Origin: Streptomyces sp. NBC_00239
GTDB lineage: Bacteria; Actinomycetota; Actinomycetes; Streptomycetales; Streptomycetaceae
NCBI RefSeq assembly: GCF_036194065.1
Contig: NZ_CP108095.1
Location: forward strand, 3,906,001-3,970,000
DNA length: 64,000 nucleotides
Direction of reading: 5' to 3'
Shown here: positions 44,070-52,901 of the stretch, piece after piece
Numbering within the stretch: the first letter of the stretch is position 1
Layout of the letters: each line of letters starts with the position of its first letter
Notes under the pieces: model-generated
Seen by the model: only the letters and a program-made list of their open reading frames with translations
Told to the model about the DNA's origin: nothing
Databases searched by the model: none
Program-made: the position numbers and the translations under genes

Positions 44070-45923
44070 ATGGAACAGCTGTCACCAGGCGACCCGCAGC
44101 AGATCGGCGCGTACCGCCTCCTCGCCCGCCTCGGCGCGGGCGGCATGGGGCAGGTGTTCCTGGCGCGCTCCGAGCGCGGCCGTACCGTCGCCGTGAAACT
44201 CGTCCGCCGGGACCTCGCCGAGCGGGCCGAGTTCCGGGCCCGTTTCCGGCACGAGGTGGCGGCCGCCCGCCGGGTGGGCGGCGAGTGGACGGCGCCCGTG
44301 CTGGACGCGGACACCGAGGCGGAGGTGCCCTGGCTGGCGACCGGGTACGTGGCCGGCCCGAGCCTGCAGGCCGTCGTCGCCAACAACTACGGGCCGCTCC
44401 CGGAACGTTCCGTACGCATCCTCGCCGCCGGGCTGGCGTACGCGCTGCAGGACATCCACGCGGCCGGGCTGATCCACCGCGACCTCAAGCCGTCCAACGT
44501 CCTGATCACGCTCGACGGGCCGCGGGTCATCGACTTCGGGATCGCCCGGGCCCTCGAACCGGCGGACGGCTCGGCCGGGCCGGACGGCTCCGCCGGTGAC
44601 GCGGCCGTCGGGCTCGGGGCCTCCTACACCCGTACCGGCGAACTCATCGGCTCCCCCGGCTTCATGGCACCCGAGCAGCTGCGGGGCGAGGCCGTCACGG
44701 CCGCCTGCGACGTCTTCTGCCTGGGCTCGGTCCTCGCGTACGCGGCCGGCGGGGCGCTGCCCTTCGGCGACGCGGACGGCGAGGGCGGCGCGGCCGCGCT
44801 GCTGCTGCGCATCGCCGATTCGGAACCGGACCTGTCCCGGGTTCCGGAGTCGTTGCGCGATCTCGTGCGGGACTGCCTGCACAAGAACCCGGCGGCCCGG
44901 CCCGCCCCGGCCGACCTGCTGGCGCGGGTGGGGGCGGGTGACACGGTCGCCGACGGGAAGGCGCTGGAGCCCTGGCTGCCGGCCGCTCTGGTGGCGCAGC
45001 TGGGTCGGCACGCGGTGGAGCTGTTGGACCGCGAGGACCCGCGGCCGGCCCGGCCGGCGGCGCAGGTCCCGCCCGCTCCGCCTGCTCTGCCCACTCTGCC
45101 CGCTTCTCGTGTCCCGCAGGTCCCGGCCCTCCCGCCCGCTCCGCACGTCCCGCAGACCCCACAGGTCCCGGCTGTTTCCTACGTCCCAGAGGTGCCGGCC
45201 GGTCCGCACGGGCCCGTGCCGCCTGCCGACCGGGCGACGCTGATCGCGCCGTCGGCGGACTCCGGGCCCCTGCCCGGGAGCGCCTCGGGGCAGGGGTACC
45301 CGTACGGGTACGGCCAGGCGGGCTACGGGTTCGGGCCGCCGCCGGTGTACGAGCAGCCGCCGCGGCGGACCGCCTCCAGCGTGTTCCTGGTGGCGATAGC
45401 CGTGGTGGTGGCGCTGCTGGCCGGCGGCTCGGTCTACGCGTTCATGACCTCCACCGGCGACCGGGACGACGCCCGCCGCGGCACCACCGCGGGCCCGGCC
45501 GGGGGCAGCGAGGACCCCAAGGGCGGCGGGCAGAGCTCCGGCACGGCCACCGGCGGCACGACGGAACCGCAGACCCCGGCGACCGGCCCCACGGGGGCGG
45601 ACCGCGTGCCGGACGCGTACCTCGGCACCTGGGACGGCTCCGCCGGCGCCGGCACCTGGCGGATCACCCTGTCCGGGGGCCGGATCGGCGACACGGTCAT
45701 GACCCTGACGGGCACCGGCACGGACTACGCGTGCACCTGGTCGGCAGCCCTGCGCGCGGCCGGCCCGCCGGTGGAACTGGAGCCGTCCCAGGTCGTCTCC
45801 GGGGACCCCGCCCACTGTTCGCCCGGCCAGTGGAGCCGGCTGACCCTGCGCCCCGACGGCACGCTGGAGCGCGAACTGGTGGGCAGCGGCAAGCCCCCGG
45901 TGCTCTACACGAAGTCACCCTGA
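44070..45923 (+). CDS. transmembrane Ser/Thr protein kinase (PknB-type)
   Basis: The 617-residue protein has an N-terminal kinase domain: a glycine loop (LGAGGMGQVF), the HRDLKPSN catalytic loop at residue 136, and DFG at 155. A Pro-rich linker of about 110 residues, one membrane helix (about 435-457) and an extracytoplasmic domain of about 100 residues follow. Hanks-type kinases of this shape sense the cell envelope and phosphorylate proteins inside. No PASTA repeats are present. GGAGGGA precedes the ATG at 44070. It shares a promoter region with the divergent aminotransferase. Confidence 0.92.
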   Translation: MEQLSPGDPQQIGAYRLLARLGAGGMGQVFLARSERGRTVAVKLVRRDLAERAEFRARFRHEVAAARRVGGEWTAPVLDADTEAEVPWLATGYVAGPSLQAVVANNYGPLPERSVRILAAGLAYALQDIHAAGLIHRDLKPSNVLITLDGPRVIDFGIARALEPADGSAGPDGSAGDAAVGLGASYTRTGELIGSPGFMAPEQLRGEAVTAACDVFCLGSVLAYAAGGALPFGDADGEGGAAALLLRIADSEPDLSRVPESLRDLVRDCLHKNPAARPAPADLLARVGAGDTVADGKALEPWLPAALVAQLGRHAVELLDREDPRPARPAAQVPPAPPALPTLPASRVPQVPALPPAPHVPQTPQVPAVSYVPEVPAGPHGPVPPADRATLIAPSADSGPLPGSASGQGYPYGYGQAGYGFGPPPVYEQPPRRTASSVFLVAIAVVVALLAGGSVYAFMTSTGDRDDARRGTTAGPAGGSEDPKGGGQSSGTATGGTTEPQTPATGPTGADRVPDAYLGTWDGSAGAGTWRITLSGGRIGDTVMTLTGTGTDYACTWSAALRAAGPPVELEPSQVVSGDPAHCSPGQWSRLTLRPDGTLERELVGSGKPPVLYTKSP

Positions 45924-45979
45924 GGACAAGGGATACCTGAGGACGGGGATAGCTCAGGACGGGGATACCTGAGGACGAG
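45921..45979. repeat. 16-bp tandem repeat, about 3.5 copies
   Basis: Units are close to TGAGGACGGGGATACC (first 17 bp, then 16 and 16 bp, then a partial). The array begins at the kinase stop codon and ends at the stop codon of the convergent GNAT gene. It fills the whole spacer. Confidence 0.8.
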
Positions 45980-46411
45980 TCAGGCCTGGTCGGGGTCGCT
46001 GAGGTTCATGAGGCCGGCCGCGGTCGGACGGAACCCGCACTGCCGGTAGAACGCGTCGAGTTCGGGCTCGTAGTCCACGTGGAGCCATTCGGCGCCCTGC
46101 GCGCGGGCCGCCGCGCCGGCCTCCTTCACCAGCCGGACCCCGAGGCCGCGGCGGCGCTCGTCGGGGTGGACCGTGGTGTCCAGTACGAAGGCGTGCGCGC
46201 CGCCGTCGCCGATGACGTTGACGTATCCGACGAGGCGGCCGTCCCGGTGGGCCGCGACCCAGAGCAGGCTGCGGGCGAGCTTGGGGCCGAAGGGGGCGGG
46301 GCGGTGGCCGGGCCAGGCCACCGCGAAGAGGGCGTTGAGCTCGTCGTCCCCGAGCTCGGGCCGGATGCTCAGCGAAGCGGGAGAATCCGGGATGGCAGGT
46401 GAGGACTGCAC
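45980..46411 (-). CDS. GNAT-family acetyltransferase
   Basis: The 143-residue protein shows the GNAT fold with the acetyl-CoA-binding segment RRRGLGVRLVKEAGAAARAQG and a late YRQCGFRPT strand. The substrate (small amine or protein) cannot be told. Its start faces a divergent DUF1023 gene, and the 178-bp gap between them holds a long perfect inverted repeat, so the two may be controlled together. Confidence 0.85.
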   Translation of the reverse strand: MQSSPAIPDSPASLSIRPELGDDELNALFAVAWPGHRPAPFGPKLARSLLWVAAHRDGRLVGYVNVIGDGGAHAFVLDTTVHPDERRRGLGVRLVKEAGAAARAQGAEWLHVDYEPELDAFYRQCGFRPTAAGLMNLSDPDQA

Positions 46412-46450
46412 GTCAAACCCTTCAGGGAGATGGGCTGTTCACCCTAGGCC

Positions 46451-46484
46451 AGCTCTCAGGTAGGGGCTGTCATACCTGAGAGCT
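46451..46484. promoter_or_regulatory. 12-bp inverted repeat operator candidate
   Basis: AGCTCTCAGGTA (46451-46462) and its exact complement (46473-46484) are separated by 10 bp, so the half-sites lie 22 bp apart, about two helix turns. The site is between the divergent GNAT and DUF1023 genes. Its right half, TACCTGAGAG, recurs before the second two-component operon. Confidence 0.75.
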
Positions 46485-46540
46485 ACGCGTGAAGGCGGCT
46501 CCGCAGCGTGACGCGGACCACGGGTGCGGATTCCTACTTT
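46473..46540 (+). promoter_or_regulatory. predicted promoter of the DUF1023/acyltransferase/two-component operon
   Basis: The order is TACCTGAGAG (46473), GACGCGGACCACG (46510) and a TACTTT -10 hexamer (46535). The same three elements with the same spacings (37 and 25 bp) stand before the second histidine kinase gene. Confidence 0.6.
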
Positions 46541-46589
46541 CGGTATCAGGCAGAAGCGCTGCCGCCAGGAACCGAGAGGGCCGACCGCC

Positions 46590-47546
46590 ATGACCCGCCG
46601 CCGCACCGCACGCCTCCGCCGCACCGTCCTGGCCGCGCTCGTCGCCGCCGCGGTGGCCGTCCCCGTGTCCGCCGCGGCGCTTCCCGAGGCACCCGCCCCG
46701 GCCCCGGCCCGCTTCGCCGCGGCCACCGGTGCTCCCGAGCGGTACGCCGCGAGTCACGCCAACCTCCGGGAGGCGGCGCGGATGGCCGACGAGGCGGGGC
46801 GGGACACGCGGGCCGCCGGGCTGCGGAGGATGGCGGCCGGCGGGGCGCAGTTCCTCGCGTTCGACGGGCGCGGCTCCGGCCGTGCCGTCGAGGTGCTCGG
46901 AGACCTGGGCGACGCCGACCGGATCGCGGTGGTGGTGCCCGGCTCCGACACCACGCTCGACACCTACCAGCGGTTCCGTTCCGGGGCCGTCGCCCTGCAG
47001 GAGCGGATGCGGGCCGCGCACCCGCGCAGTGCCGTCGTCGCCTGGCTCGGGTACGACACCCCGGGCACGGTCAGCCCGTCCGTGCTGACCTCCGGCCGCG
47101 CCGACGAGGCCGCCGACGCGCTGGGCCCGTTCTTGCGGGGGTTGCACGGCATGAACAGCCGCGCCGGCATCTCCCTCCTGTGCCATTCGTACGGATCGGT
47201 GGTCTGCGCGCGTACCGAGACCGGGCCCGCCGTCACCGATGTGGCCCTGTTCGGCAGCCCGGGCACGGGCGCCGGGTCGGCGGCCGAGCTTCCCGGCACC
47301 GCCCGGATATGGGCGGGCCGGGGTGCGGACGACTGGATCGCGGGCGTGCCGCACACCCGGCTCGAACTGCCCGGCCTGGCAATCGGGTTCGGCACCGATC
47401 CGGTGGACTCCGCCTTCGGTGCCCGTGTGTTCGACGCCGGTGCGGGTGGTCACAGCGACTATCTGAAGCCGGGCTCCACCTCCCTCGACAGCCTTGCCCG
47501 CATCGCCGCCGGGCAGACCCCGCAGCCGGAGGCCTCCCGTGCGTGA
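46590..47546 (+). CDS. secreted DUF1023-type alpha/beta hydrolase
   Basis: The 318-residue protein has an Arg-rich N-terminus (MTRRRTARLRRT) and a hydrophobic signal segment ending in VSAAA near residue 33. A DUF1023 hydrolase domain follows with the nucleophile elbow CHSYGS (Ser200). Members are secreted hydrolases of unknown substrate. I chose the ATG at 46590 because the signal sequence starts there. The next gene starts inside its last codons (8-bp overlap), which makes it the first gene of a four-gene operon with an acyltransferase and a two-component system. Confidence 0.87.
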   Translation: MTRRRTARLRRTVLAALVAAAVAVPVSAAALPEAPAPAPARFAAATGAPERYAASHANLREAARMADEAGRDTRAAGLRRMAAGGAQFLAFDGRGSGRAVEVLGDLGDADRIAVVVPGSDTTLDTYQRFRSGAVALQERMRAAHPRSAVVAWLGYDTPGTVSPSVLTSGRADEAADALGPFLRGLHGMNSRAGISLLCHSYGSVVCARTETGPAVTDVALFGSPGTGAGSAAELPGTARIWAGRGADDWIAGVPHTRLELPGLAIGFGTDPVDSAFGARVFDAGAGGHSDYLKPGSTSLDSLARIAAGQTPQPEASRA

Positions 47547-48744
47547 ACCGCGCGTGCGCTTCGCCGCACTCACTGCCGGCGCCGCCCGCATCGAGGCGGC
47601 GACACCCGCCGGCCGGGACCGTTCCCTCGACGCGCTGCGTGCCGTCGCGATAGCCGGCGTGGTCCTCGGCCACTGGCTGGTGACCGCGCTGACCACCCGG
47701 GACGGGGCACTGCACACGGCGAGCCCGCTGGCGCAGATGCCGTGGCTGGCCCCGGTCTCCTGGGCGTTCCAGACCCTGGCCGTGTTCTTCCTGGTGGGCG
47801 GGCACGTCGCCGCGAAGGGGTACGCATCCGCCCGGGCCCGCGGGACCGGGTACGGGGAGTGGGCCGCGGCCCGGCTGGCCCGGCTGTTCCGGCCGGTGGG
47901 TGCCGTCCTCGCGCTGTGGGCGGTGGCGTCCGCGGGGATGCTGGCCGGCGGGGTCGGGCCGGACACCGTGCAGAACCTCCTGAAACTGGTCCTGTCACCC
48001 CTGTGGTTCCTCCTGGTGTTCGCGGCGCTGACGGCCGCCACCCCGCTGGTGGCGCGGCTGAATCCGCTGTGGCCGGCGGCCGTGGTGGCGGGTGCCGATC
48101 TCGCGCGGTTCGGTCTCGGCGGGCCCGAGTGGCTCGGCTGGGTCAATGTCGCCGCGGGCTGGCTGGTTCCCTTCTGCCTCGGCGCCGCCTGGTCGCGGGG
48201 CGCGTTCACCCGCGGCAGGACGCCGGCCGCACTGCTGCTCGCGGGTGGCACGGCGGCGACCGCCTCGCTGGTCCTGTGGGCCGGGTATCCGGCCTCGATG
48301 GTGGGCGTGCCCGGGGGCGCGATATCCAACCTGAGCCCGCCGACGCTGGCGGCCGTCGCCTTCGGGCTCGCCCAGTGCGGACTGGCCCTGCTGGTGCGCG
48401 AGCCGCTGGCGCGGACCATGCGCAGGCCGTTCGCCTGGGCGGCGGTGGCGCTGGTGAACTTGTCCGCGATGACGGTGTTCCTGTGGCACCAGACGGCGAT
48501 GATGGCCGTGACCGCCCTGGGCCTGCTGGTGTCGTCCGACCTGCCGGGGCTGCACCGCGCGCCCGACGGCCCGGCCTGGATAGCAGCCCGGCTGCTGTGG
48601 CTTCCGCTGTTCGCCCTCGCGCTGTCGGTGTGCTGGTCCGCGTTCCGCACGTACGAGCAGAAGCCCCGTCGGCGGACCCGGCCGCGGGGCACGGCGGTCG
48701 GCCGCCTGCGGCCCATGACGGTCAAGGAGGCCGGTCGTGCCTAG
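47539..48744 (+). CDS. acyltransferase-3 family membrane protein
   Basis: The 401-residue protein has about ten membrane helices and the family start RDRSLDALRAVAIAGVVLGHW, whose terminal histidine is the conserved catalytic candidate. Acyltransferase-3 proteins acetylate or otherwise acylate sugars of the cell envelope or of secreted products. The GTG at 47539 overlaps the upstream hydrolase gene by 8 bp, and its own end overlaps the histidine kinase start by 8 bp. The pairing with a secreted hydrolase suggests a cell-surface or export role. Confidence 0.87.
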   Translation: MREPRVRFAALTAGAARIEAATPAGRDRSLDALRAVAIAGVVLGHWLVTALTTRDGALHTASPLAQMPWLAPVSWAFQTLAVFFLVGGHVAAKGYASARARGTGYGEWAAARLARLFRPVGAVLALWAVASAGMLAGGVGPDTVQNLLKLVLSPLWFLLVFAALTAATPLVARLNPLWPAAVVAGADLARFGLGGPEWLGWVNVAAGWLVPFCLGAAWSRGAFTRGRTPAALLLAGGTAATASLVLWAGYPASMVGVPGGAISNLSPPTLAAVAFGLAQCGLALLVREPLARTMRRPFAWAAVALVNLSAMTVFLWHQTAMMAVTALGLLVSSDLPGLHRAPDGPAWIAARLLWLPLFALALSVCWSAFRTYEQKPRRRTRPRGTAVGRLRPMTVKEAGRA

Positions 48745-50092
48745 GGTGACGTTCGTGAAGGACCATCAGAGCAGGCGCGAAACAGCGGGCCGCAATCCGG
48801 AATCCGGCGGCCGGCGCCCGGGGAAGGCCGTCCTGGCGGGTCTGGCGGCCGAGCTGTTCACGCTCGGGCGCGACCCGCTGCCCCCGATGCGCAGGCCGCG
48901 CTGGCTGGCCCGGTTGCCGCACGTCCTGGTCGTGCTCCTGGCCGCCCTGCTCAGCGGTCTCGTCTCCAACAACCTCTTCAACCAGTACGGGTTGGAGGGC
49001 GGCCAGGTCCTGCTGCTGACCGCGCTCACCGGTGCGTCCATCGTCCTCGCCATGTTCCGGCCCGTCGCCGCCTGGTGGTTGGGGCTGGGTACCGCCCTGG
49101 CGACCGCGTTCGTCATCTACGACTCCGTCGACCAGGGGCAGAACTGGATGTGGACGCCGGCCGGGATGTTCGCCTTCGCGGCGGTCCTCCTGCTGGCCGC
49201 GCTCCGCGTGTCTCCGCTCGCGGCCTTCGCCCTGCTCGGCAGCAGCCTCCTGGTCACCGTGCTGATGGAGACCATCGGCCGCCCCCTGCACGCCACATGG
49301 TCGGTGTTCCAGGTCCCCGTCCTGTTCGGCGCCGCCACCCTGATCGGGTACGCGCTGCGCGGCCTGCGGGTGGCCCGCGGGCAGTTGCACGAACAGGAGA
49401 CCCTCACCGAGGAGGAGCGGGCCAGGCGGACCCTGCTGGAGGAGCGCAGCCGGATCGCCCGCGAGCTGCACGACGTGGTGGCCCACCACATGTCGGTGAT
49501 CTCCATCCAGGCGCAGGTCGCCCCGCACCTCGTCGAGAACCCGTCCGAGGAGCTGAAGGAGAACCTGGCCGGCATCCGGGAGAACGCGCTGGAGGCCCTG
49601 ACCGAACTCCGCCGCGTCCTCGGCGTGCTGCGCTCGGAGAATCCCGAAGACCCCGCCGACCCGCACCACCCGCAGCCCACCCTGGCGGACCTCGACGCCC
49701 TGGTGGACAACGTGCGCGGCGCCGGCCTGACCGTCACCACCGAGATCGCCGGCATCCGCAGGCCGCTCACGCCCGGCATCGAGCTCACCGCGTACCGGAT
49801 CGTCCAGGAGGCGCTGAGCAACTGTCTGCGCCACGCGCCCGGCTCCCGGGTGGAGGTCGGCATCGCCTACGGGCCGCGTGACCTGCACCTGTGCGTGGCC
49901 AACACGGCGCCCACCGGACCGGTGCCGCCCTCCCCCGGCGCCGGGCACGGGCTGCTCGGCATGCGGGAGCGGGCGGGCATGCTGGGCGGCGAACTCGCCG
50001 CGGGTGCCCGCCCCGGCGGCGGGTACGAGGTGACGGCCGTCCTGCCCACCGAGCCGCCCGGCTCGCCCACCGACACGGAGAAGCCCGCATGA
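48737..50092 (+). CDS. sensor histidine kinase (NarL-type partner), first copy
   Basis: The 451-residue protein has a lead of about 50 residues, then five or six membrane helices (about 55-195). A HisKA_3 domain with His245 (RELHDVVAHHMS) and an HATPase domain (YRIVQEALSN, then GAGHGLLGMRERAGML) follow. The membrane part has no large outer loop, so the signal is probably sensed in or at the membrane. AAGGAGG stands 6 bp before the GTG start. It is coupled to its response regulator by an ATGA overlap. Confidence 0.92.
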   Translation: MPRVTFVKDHQSRRETAGRNPESGGRRPGKAVLAGLAAELFTLGRDPLPPMRRPRWLARLPHVLVVLLAALLSGLVSNNLFNQYGLEGGQVLLLTALTGASIVLAMFRPVAAWWLGLGTALATAFVIYDSVDQGQNWMWTPAGMFAFAAVLLLAALRVSPLAAFALLGSSLLVTVLMETIGRPLHATWSVFQVPVLFGAATLIGYALRGLRVARGQLHEQETLTEEERARRTLLEERSRIARELHDVVAHHMSVISIQAQVAPHLVENPSEELKENLAGIRENALEALTELRRVLGVLRSENPEDPADPHHPQPTLADLDALVDNVRGAGLTVTTEIAGIRRPLTPGIELTAYRIVQEALSNCLRHAPGSRVEVGIAYGPRDLHLCVANTAPTGPVPPSPGAGHGLLGMRERAGMLGGELAAGARPGGGYEVTAVLPTEPPGSPTDTEKPA

Positions 50093-50778
50093 GCACCCCC
50101 GCCCCCGCCACCGCTCCCATCCGCGTGATGATCGCCGACGATCAGATGATGGTCCGCCAGGGCTTCACCGTGCTGCTCAACGCGCAGCCCGACATCGAGG
50201 TGGTCGGGCAGGCCGTGGACGGCGCCGACGCCATCGCCAAGGTCGCCGAGCTGCGGCCCGACGTGGTGCTGATGGACATCCGCATGCCCGGCGTCGGCGG
50301 CATCGAGGCCACCGCCACCATCACCGCCGAGCCCGGGGCCACCGTCAAGGTCCTGGTCCTGACCACCTTCGACCTGGACGAGTACGTGTACGAGGCGCTG
50401 CGCGCGGGCGCGTCCGGGTTCCTCCTCAAGGACGCCTCCGCCGACCAGTTGGCGGAGGCTGTCCGGGTGGTCGCGGCCGGCGAGGCCCTGCTCTCCCCGA
50501 ACATCACCAAGCGCCTGATCACCGAGTTCTCCCGGATGGGGGCACCGCGGGGCCCGCTCAAGGAGCGGATCGGCGAGCTGACGGAACGGGAGACCGAGGT
50601 GCTGGCGCTGATCGCCCAGGGCCTGTCCAACGCCGAGATCGCCGGGCAGCTGATCGTGGCCGAGCAGACGGTCAAGACCCACGTGGGCCGGATCCTGGTG
50701 AAGCTGGGCCTGCGGGACCGCACCCAGGCGGCGGTATTCGCGTACGAGACGGGGCTGATCCGCCCTTCGGGCTACTGA
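50089..50778 (+). CDS. NarL/LuxR-type response regulator, first copy
   Basis: The 229-residue protein has a receiver domain with the phosphate-accepting Asp63 (LMDIRMP), a TTFDLDEYVY segment, and a C-terminal LuxR-type helix-turn-helix (LSNAEIAGQLIVAEQTVKTH). It is the evident partner of the preceding kinase. It shares most of its sequence with the response regulator at 52215, so the two arose by duplication. The inverted repeat and TACCTGAGAG boxes are candidates for its target. Confidence 0.93.
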   Translation: MSTPAPATAPIRVMIADDQMMVRQGFTVLLNAQPDIEVVGQAVDGADAIAKVAELRPDVVLMDIRMPGVGGIEATATITAEPGATVKVLVLTTFDLDEYVYEALRAGASGFLLKDASADQLAEAVRVVAAGEALLSPNITKRLITEFSRMGAPRGPLKERIGELTERETEVLALIAQGLSNAEIAGQLIVAEQTVKTHVGRILVKLGLRDRTQAAVFAYETGLIRPSGY

Positions 50779-50791
50779 GCGGACCACGTAG

Positions 50792-50859
50792 TACCTGAGA
50801 GGGACCCGCAAGGATCCCGCTCAGCGGCGACGCGGACCACGCTCCGCGGAGCCTACGGT
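50792..50859 (+). promoter_or_regulatory. predicted promoter of the second two-component operon, leaderless
   Basis: TACCTGAGAG (50792), GACGCGGACCACG (50829) and a TACGGT -10 hexamer (50854-50859) repeat the layout found at 46473-46540. The expected transcription start falls on the GTG at 50866, so the mRNA would be leaderless. A second GCGGACCACG copy is at 50779-50788. Confidence 0.6.
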
Positions 50860-50865
50860 TCAAGG

Positions 50866-52218
50866 GTGACCGAGACGACCACCGGGGGGACCCGGACCCA
50901 GCCCACACGGCCTTCAGAGGCCCGCATCGTCGCGGGCCTGACGGCCAGCTTCCGCAAAGAAATGCTCACCGACGCCTTCGCCTACCGGCCGCTCCTCCCG
51001 CTGCCGACCCCGGCGCCCGCGGCCACCGCACCGACCGGCCACCGGCCGCCTCCCTGGAGAAGCGGGCAGCTGGCCTGGGCACCGCACGTGATCGTGGCGG
51101 GCGCGGCGCTGACGACGCTGGCCCTCGCATACGTCTTCGGCGGGTTCTCGCTGTCGCCGGTGGGGTGGGCCCTCACGGGCCTCGTGCCGGCGGCCGTGGT
51201 GCTCACCACGCTGGTCCGTCCCGTCGGCGCCTGGTGGCTGTCGGTGTGCAGCACCACGGTCCTCGCGGCTCTCGTGGGCGACGGCTGGACCTGGCCCTGG
51301 ACCCCGGCGACCTTCTTCGCCCACCTGTCCGTGATGGTGGTCGTGGCGCTGCGCACCAACCAGCGGGTGGCGGGCTGGATGTGGTTCCTGACGATCGTCC
51401 TCGGCGCCTCGCTCGACTTCTTCGCGGGCTCGGGCCGACCGGTGAACACCGCCGGCATGGGCATCGTCTCCGGCATGGCCCTGCTGATCGTCAGCGTCCT
51501 GCACATCCGCCGGGAGGCGGACCAGGAGGTCACCGCGCAGCAGGTGGTGACGGCCGTCGAGCGGGACAGGCGGACCCTGCTGGAGGAGCGGACCACCATC
51601 GCGCGGGAGCTCCACGACGTGGTGGCGCACCACATGTCCGTGGTCGCCATCCAGGCGGAGGCCGCGCCGTACCGCGTGGAGAACCCGCCGCCGGAGCTGG
51701 AGGCGGCGTTCGCGACCATCCGGGAGAACGCGGTGGCGGCCCTGACGGAGCTGCGCCGGGTGCTGGGCGTCGTGCGGTCCGCGGACTACGAGGCGCCGGA
51801 CGCCCCGCAGCCGACCCTGGCCTCGCTGGACGGGCTGCTCGCCAATGTGCGGGAGGCCGGACTCCAGGTCGACAAGACGGTCACGGGGGCCGTGCGGGAG
51901 CTCCCTCAGGGCGTGGAGCTGTCGGCCTACCGGATCGTCCAGGAAGCCCTGAGCAACACCCTGCGGCACGCGCCCGGCGCGGGGGCCGGGGTGGAGGTGT
52001 CGTACGTTCTCGGGGGGCTCGGGCTGCGGATCCACAATGCCGCGCCGACGGCCGACGTACGCCCCTCGCCCGGGGCGGGACACGGGATCACGGGGATGCG
52101 GGAGCGGGTGGCCATGCTGCAGGGCGAGATGACGACCGGGCCGACGGACGACGGTGGGTACGAGGTCGCGGTGTTCATACCGGTGCGCACGACGGCCGGT
52201 GAGAGGGAATCGGCATGA
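50866..52218 (+). CDS. sensor histidine kinase, second copy
   Basis: The 450-residue protein has a soluble lead, about six membrane helices (residues 65-220), then the HisKA_3 box with His250 (RELHDVVAHHMS) and an HATPase domain (GAGHGITGMRERVAML). It is clearly a paralogue of the kinase at 48737; the cytosolic halves are much more alike than the membrane parts, so the inputs may differ. The GTG at 50866 has no ribosome site, in agreement with a leaderless start. The stop overlaps the next ATG. Confidence 0.92.
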   Translation: MTETTTGGTRTQPTRPSEARIVAGLTASFRKEMLTDAFAYRPLLPLPTPAPAATAPTGHRPPPWRSGQLAWAPHVIVAGAALTTLALAYVFGGFSLSPVGWALTGLVPAAVVLTTLVRPVGAWWLSVCSTTVLAALVGDGWTWPWTPATFFAHLSVMVVVALRTNQRVAGWMWFLTIVLGASLDFFAGSGRPVNTAGMGIVSGMALLIVSVLHIRREADQEVTAQQVVTAVERDRRTLLEERTTIARELHDVVAHHMSVVAIQAEAAPYRVENPPPELEAAFATIRENAVAALTELRRVLGVVRSADYEAPDAPQPTLASLDGLLANVREAGLQVDKTVTGAVRELPQGVELSAYRIVQEALSNTLRHAPGAGAGVEVSYVLGGLGLRIHNAAPTADVRPSPGAGHGITGMRERVAMLQGEMTTGPTDDGGYEVAVFIPVRTTAGERESA

Positions 52219-52874
52219 CGATCAGGGTCCTCATCGTCGACGACCAGATGATGGTCCGGGAGGGCTTCTCGGTCCTGCTGAACGCCATGCCGGACATCGA
52301 GGTCATCGGCGAGGCCGTGGACGGGCGCGAGGCCGTCACCCAGGTCGCCGCGCTGCGCCCGGACGTGGTGCTCATGGACATCCGGATGCCGGTGCTCAAC
52401 GGCCTGGAGGCCACCCGGGAGATCATCGCGGCGGACGGTACGGCGAAGGTGCTCGTCCTGACCACCTTCGACCTCGACGAGTACGTGTACCAGGCGCTGC
52501 GCGCCGGGGCCTCCGGGTTCCTGCTCAAGGACGCCTCGGCCCGGCAGCTGGCGGACGGGGTCCGGGTGGTCGCGGCCGGGGAGGCGCTGCTCGCGCCGTC
52601 CGTCACCAAGCGGCTGATCTCGGAGTTCTCGAAGCTGTCGGACGCCGGCCGGCCCGCCGACCGGGCGTCGGTGGACGAGCTGACCGAGCGGGAGACGGAG
52701 GTGTTGGTCCTGATCGCGCAGGGCCTGTCCAACGCGGAGATCGCCGACCGGCTGGTGATCGCGGAGTCCACGATCAAGACCCATGTCAGCCGGATCCTGG
52801 TCAAGCTGGGGCTGCGGGACCGGACCCAGGCGGCGGTGTTCGCCTACGAGACCCGGCTCGTGACGCCCTCCTGA
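52215..52874 (+). CDS. NarL/LuxR-type response regulator, second copy
   Basis: The 219-residue protein has the receiver Asp55 (LMDIRMP) and a LuxR-type helix-turn-helix (LSNAEIADRLVIAESTIKTH). Its recognition helix differs from the first copy at few positions (AEQTVKTHVGR against AESTIKTHVSR), so both may bind similar sites. It is coupled to its kinase. A P450 gene begins 27 bp after its stop and may be read from the same transcript. Confidence 0.93.
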   Translation: MTIRVLIVDDQMMVREGFSVLLNAMPDIEVIGEAVDGREAVTQVAALRPDVVLMDIRMPVLNGLEATREIIAADGTAKVLVLTTFDLDEYVYQALRAGASGFLLKDASARQLADGVRVVAAGEALLAPSVTKRLISEFSKLSDAGRPADRASVDELTERETEVLVLIAQGLSNAEIADRLVIAESTIKTHVSRILVKLGLRDRTQAAVFAYETRLVTPS

Positions 52875-52901
52875 GGGCGGGGGTCCGCTAGCGTCGGCGG
52901 T

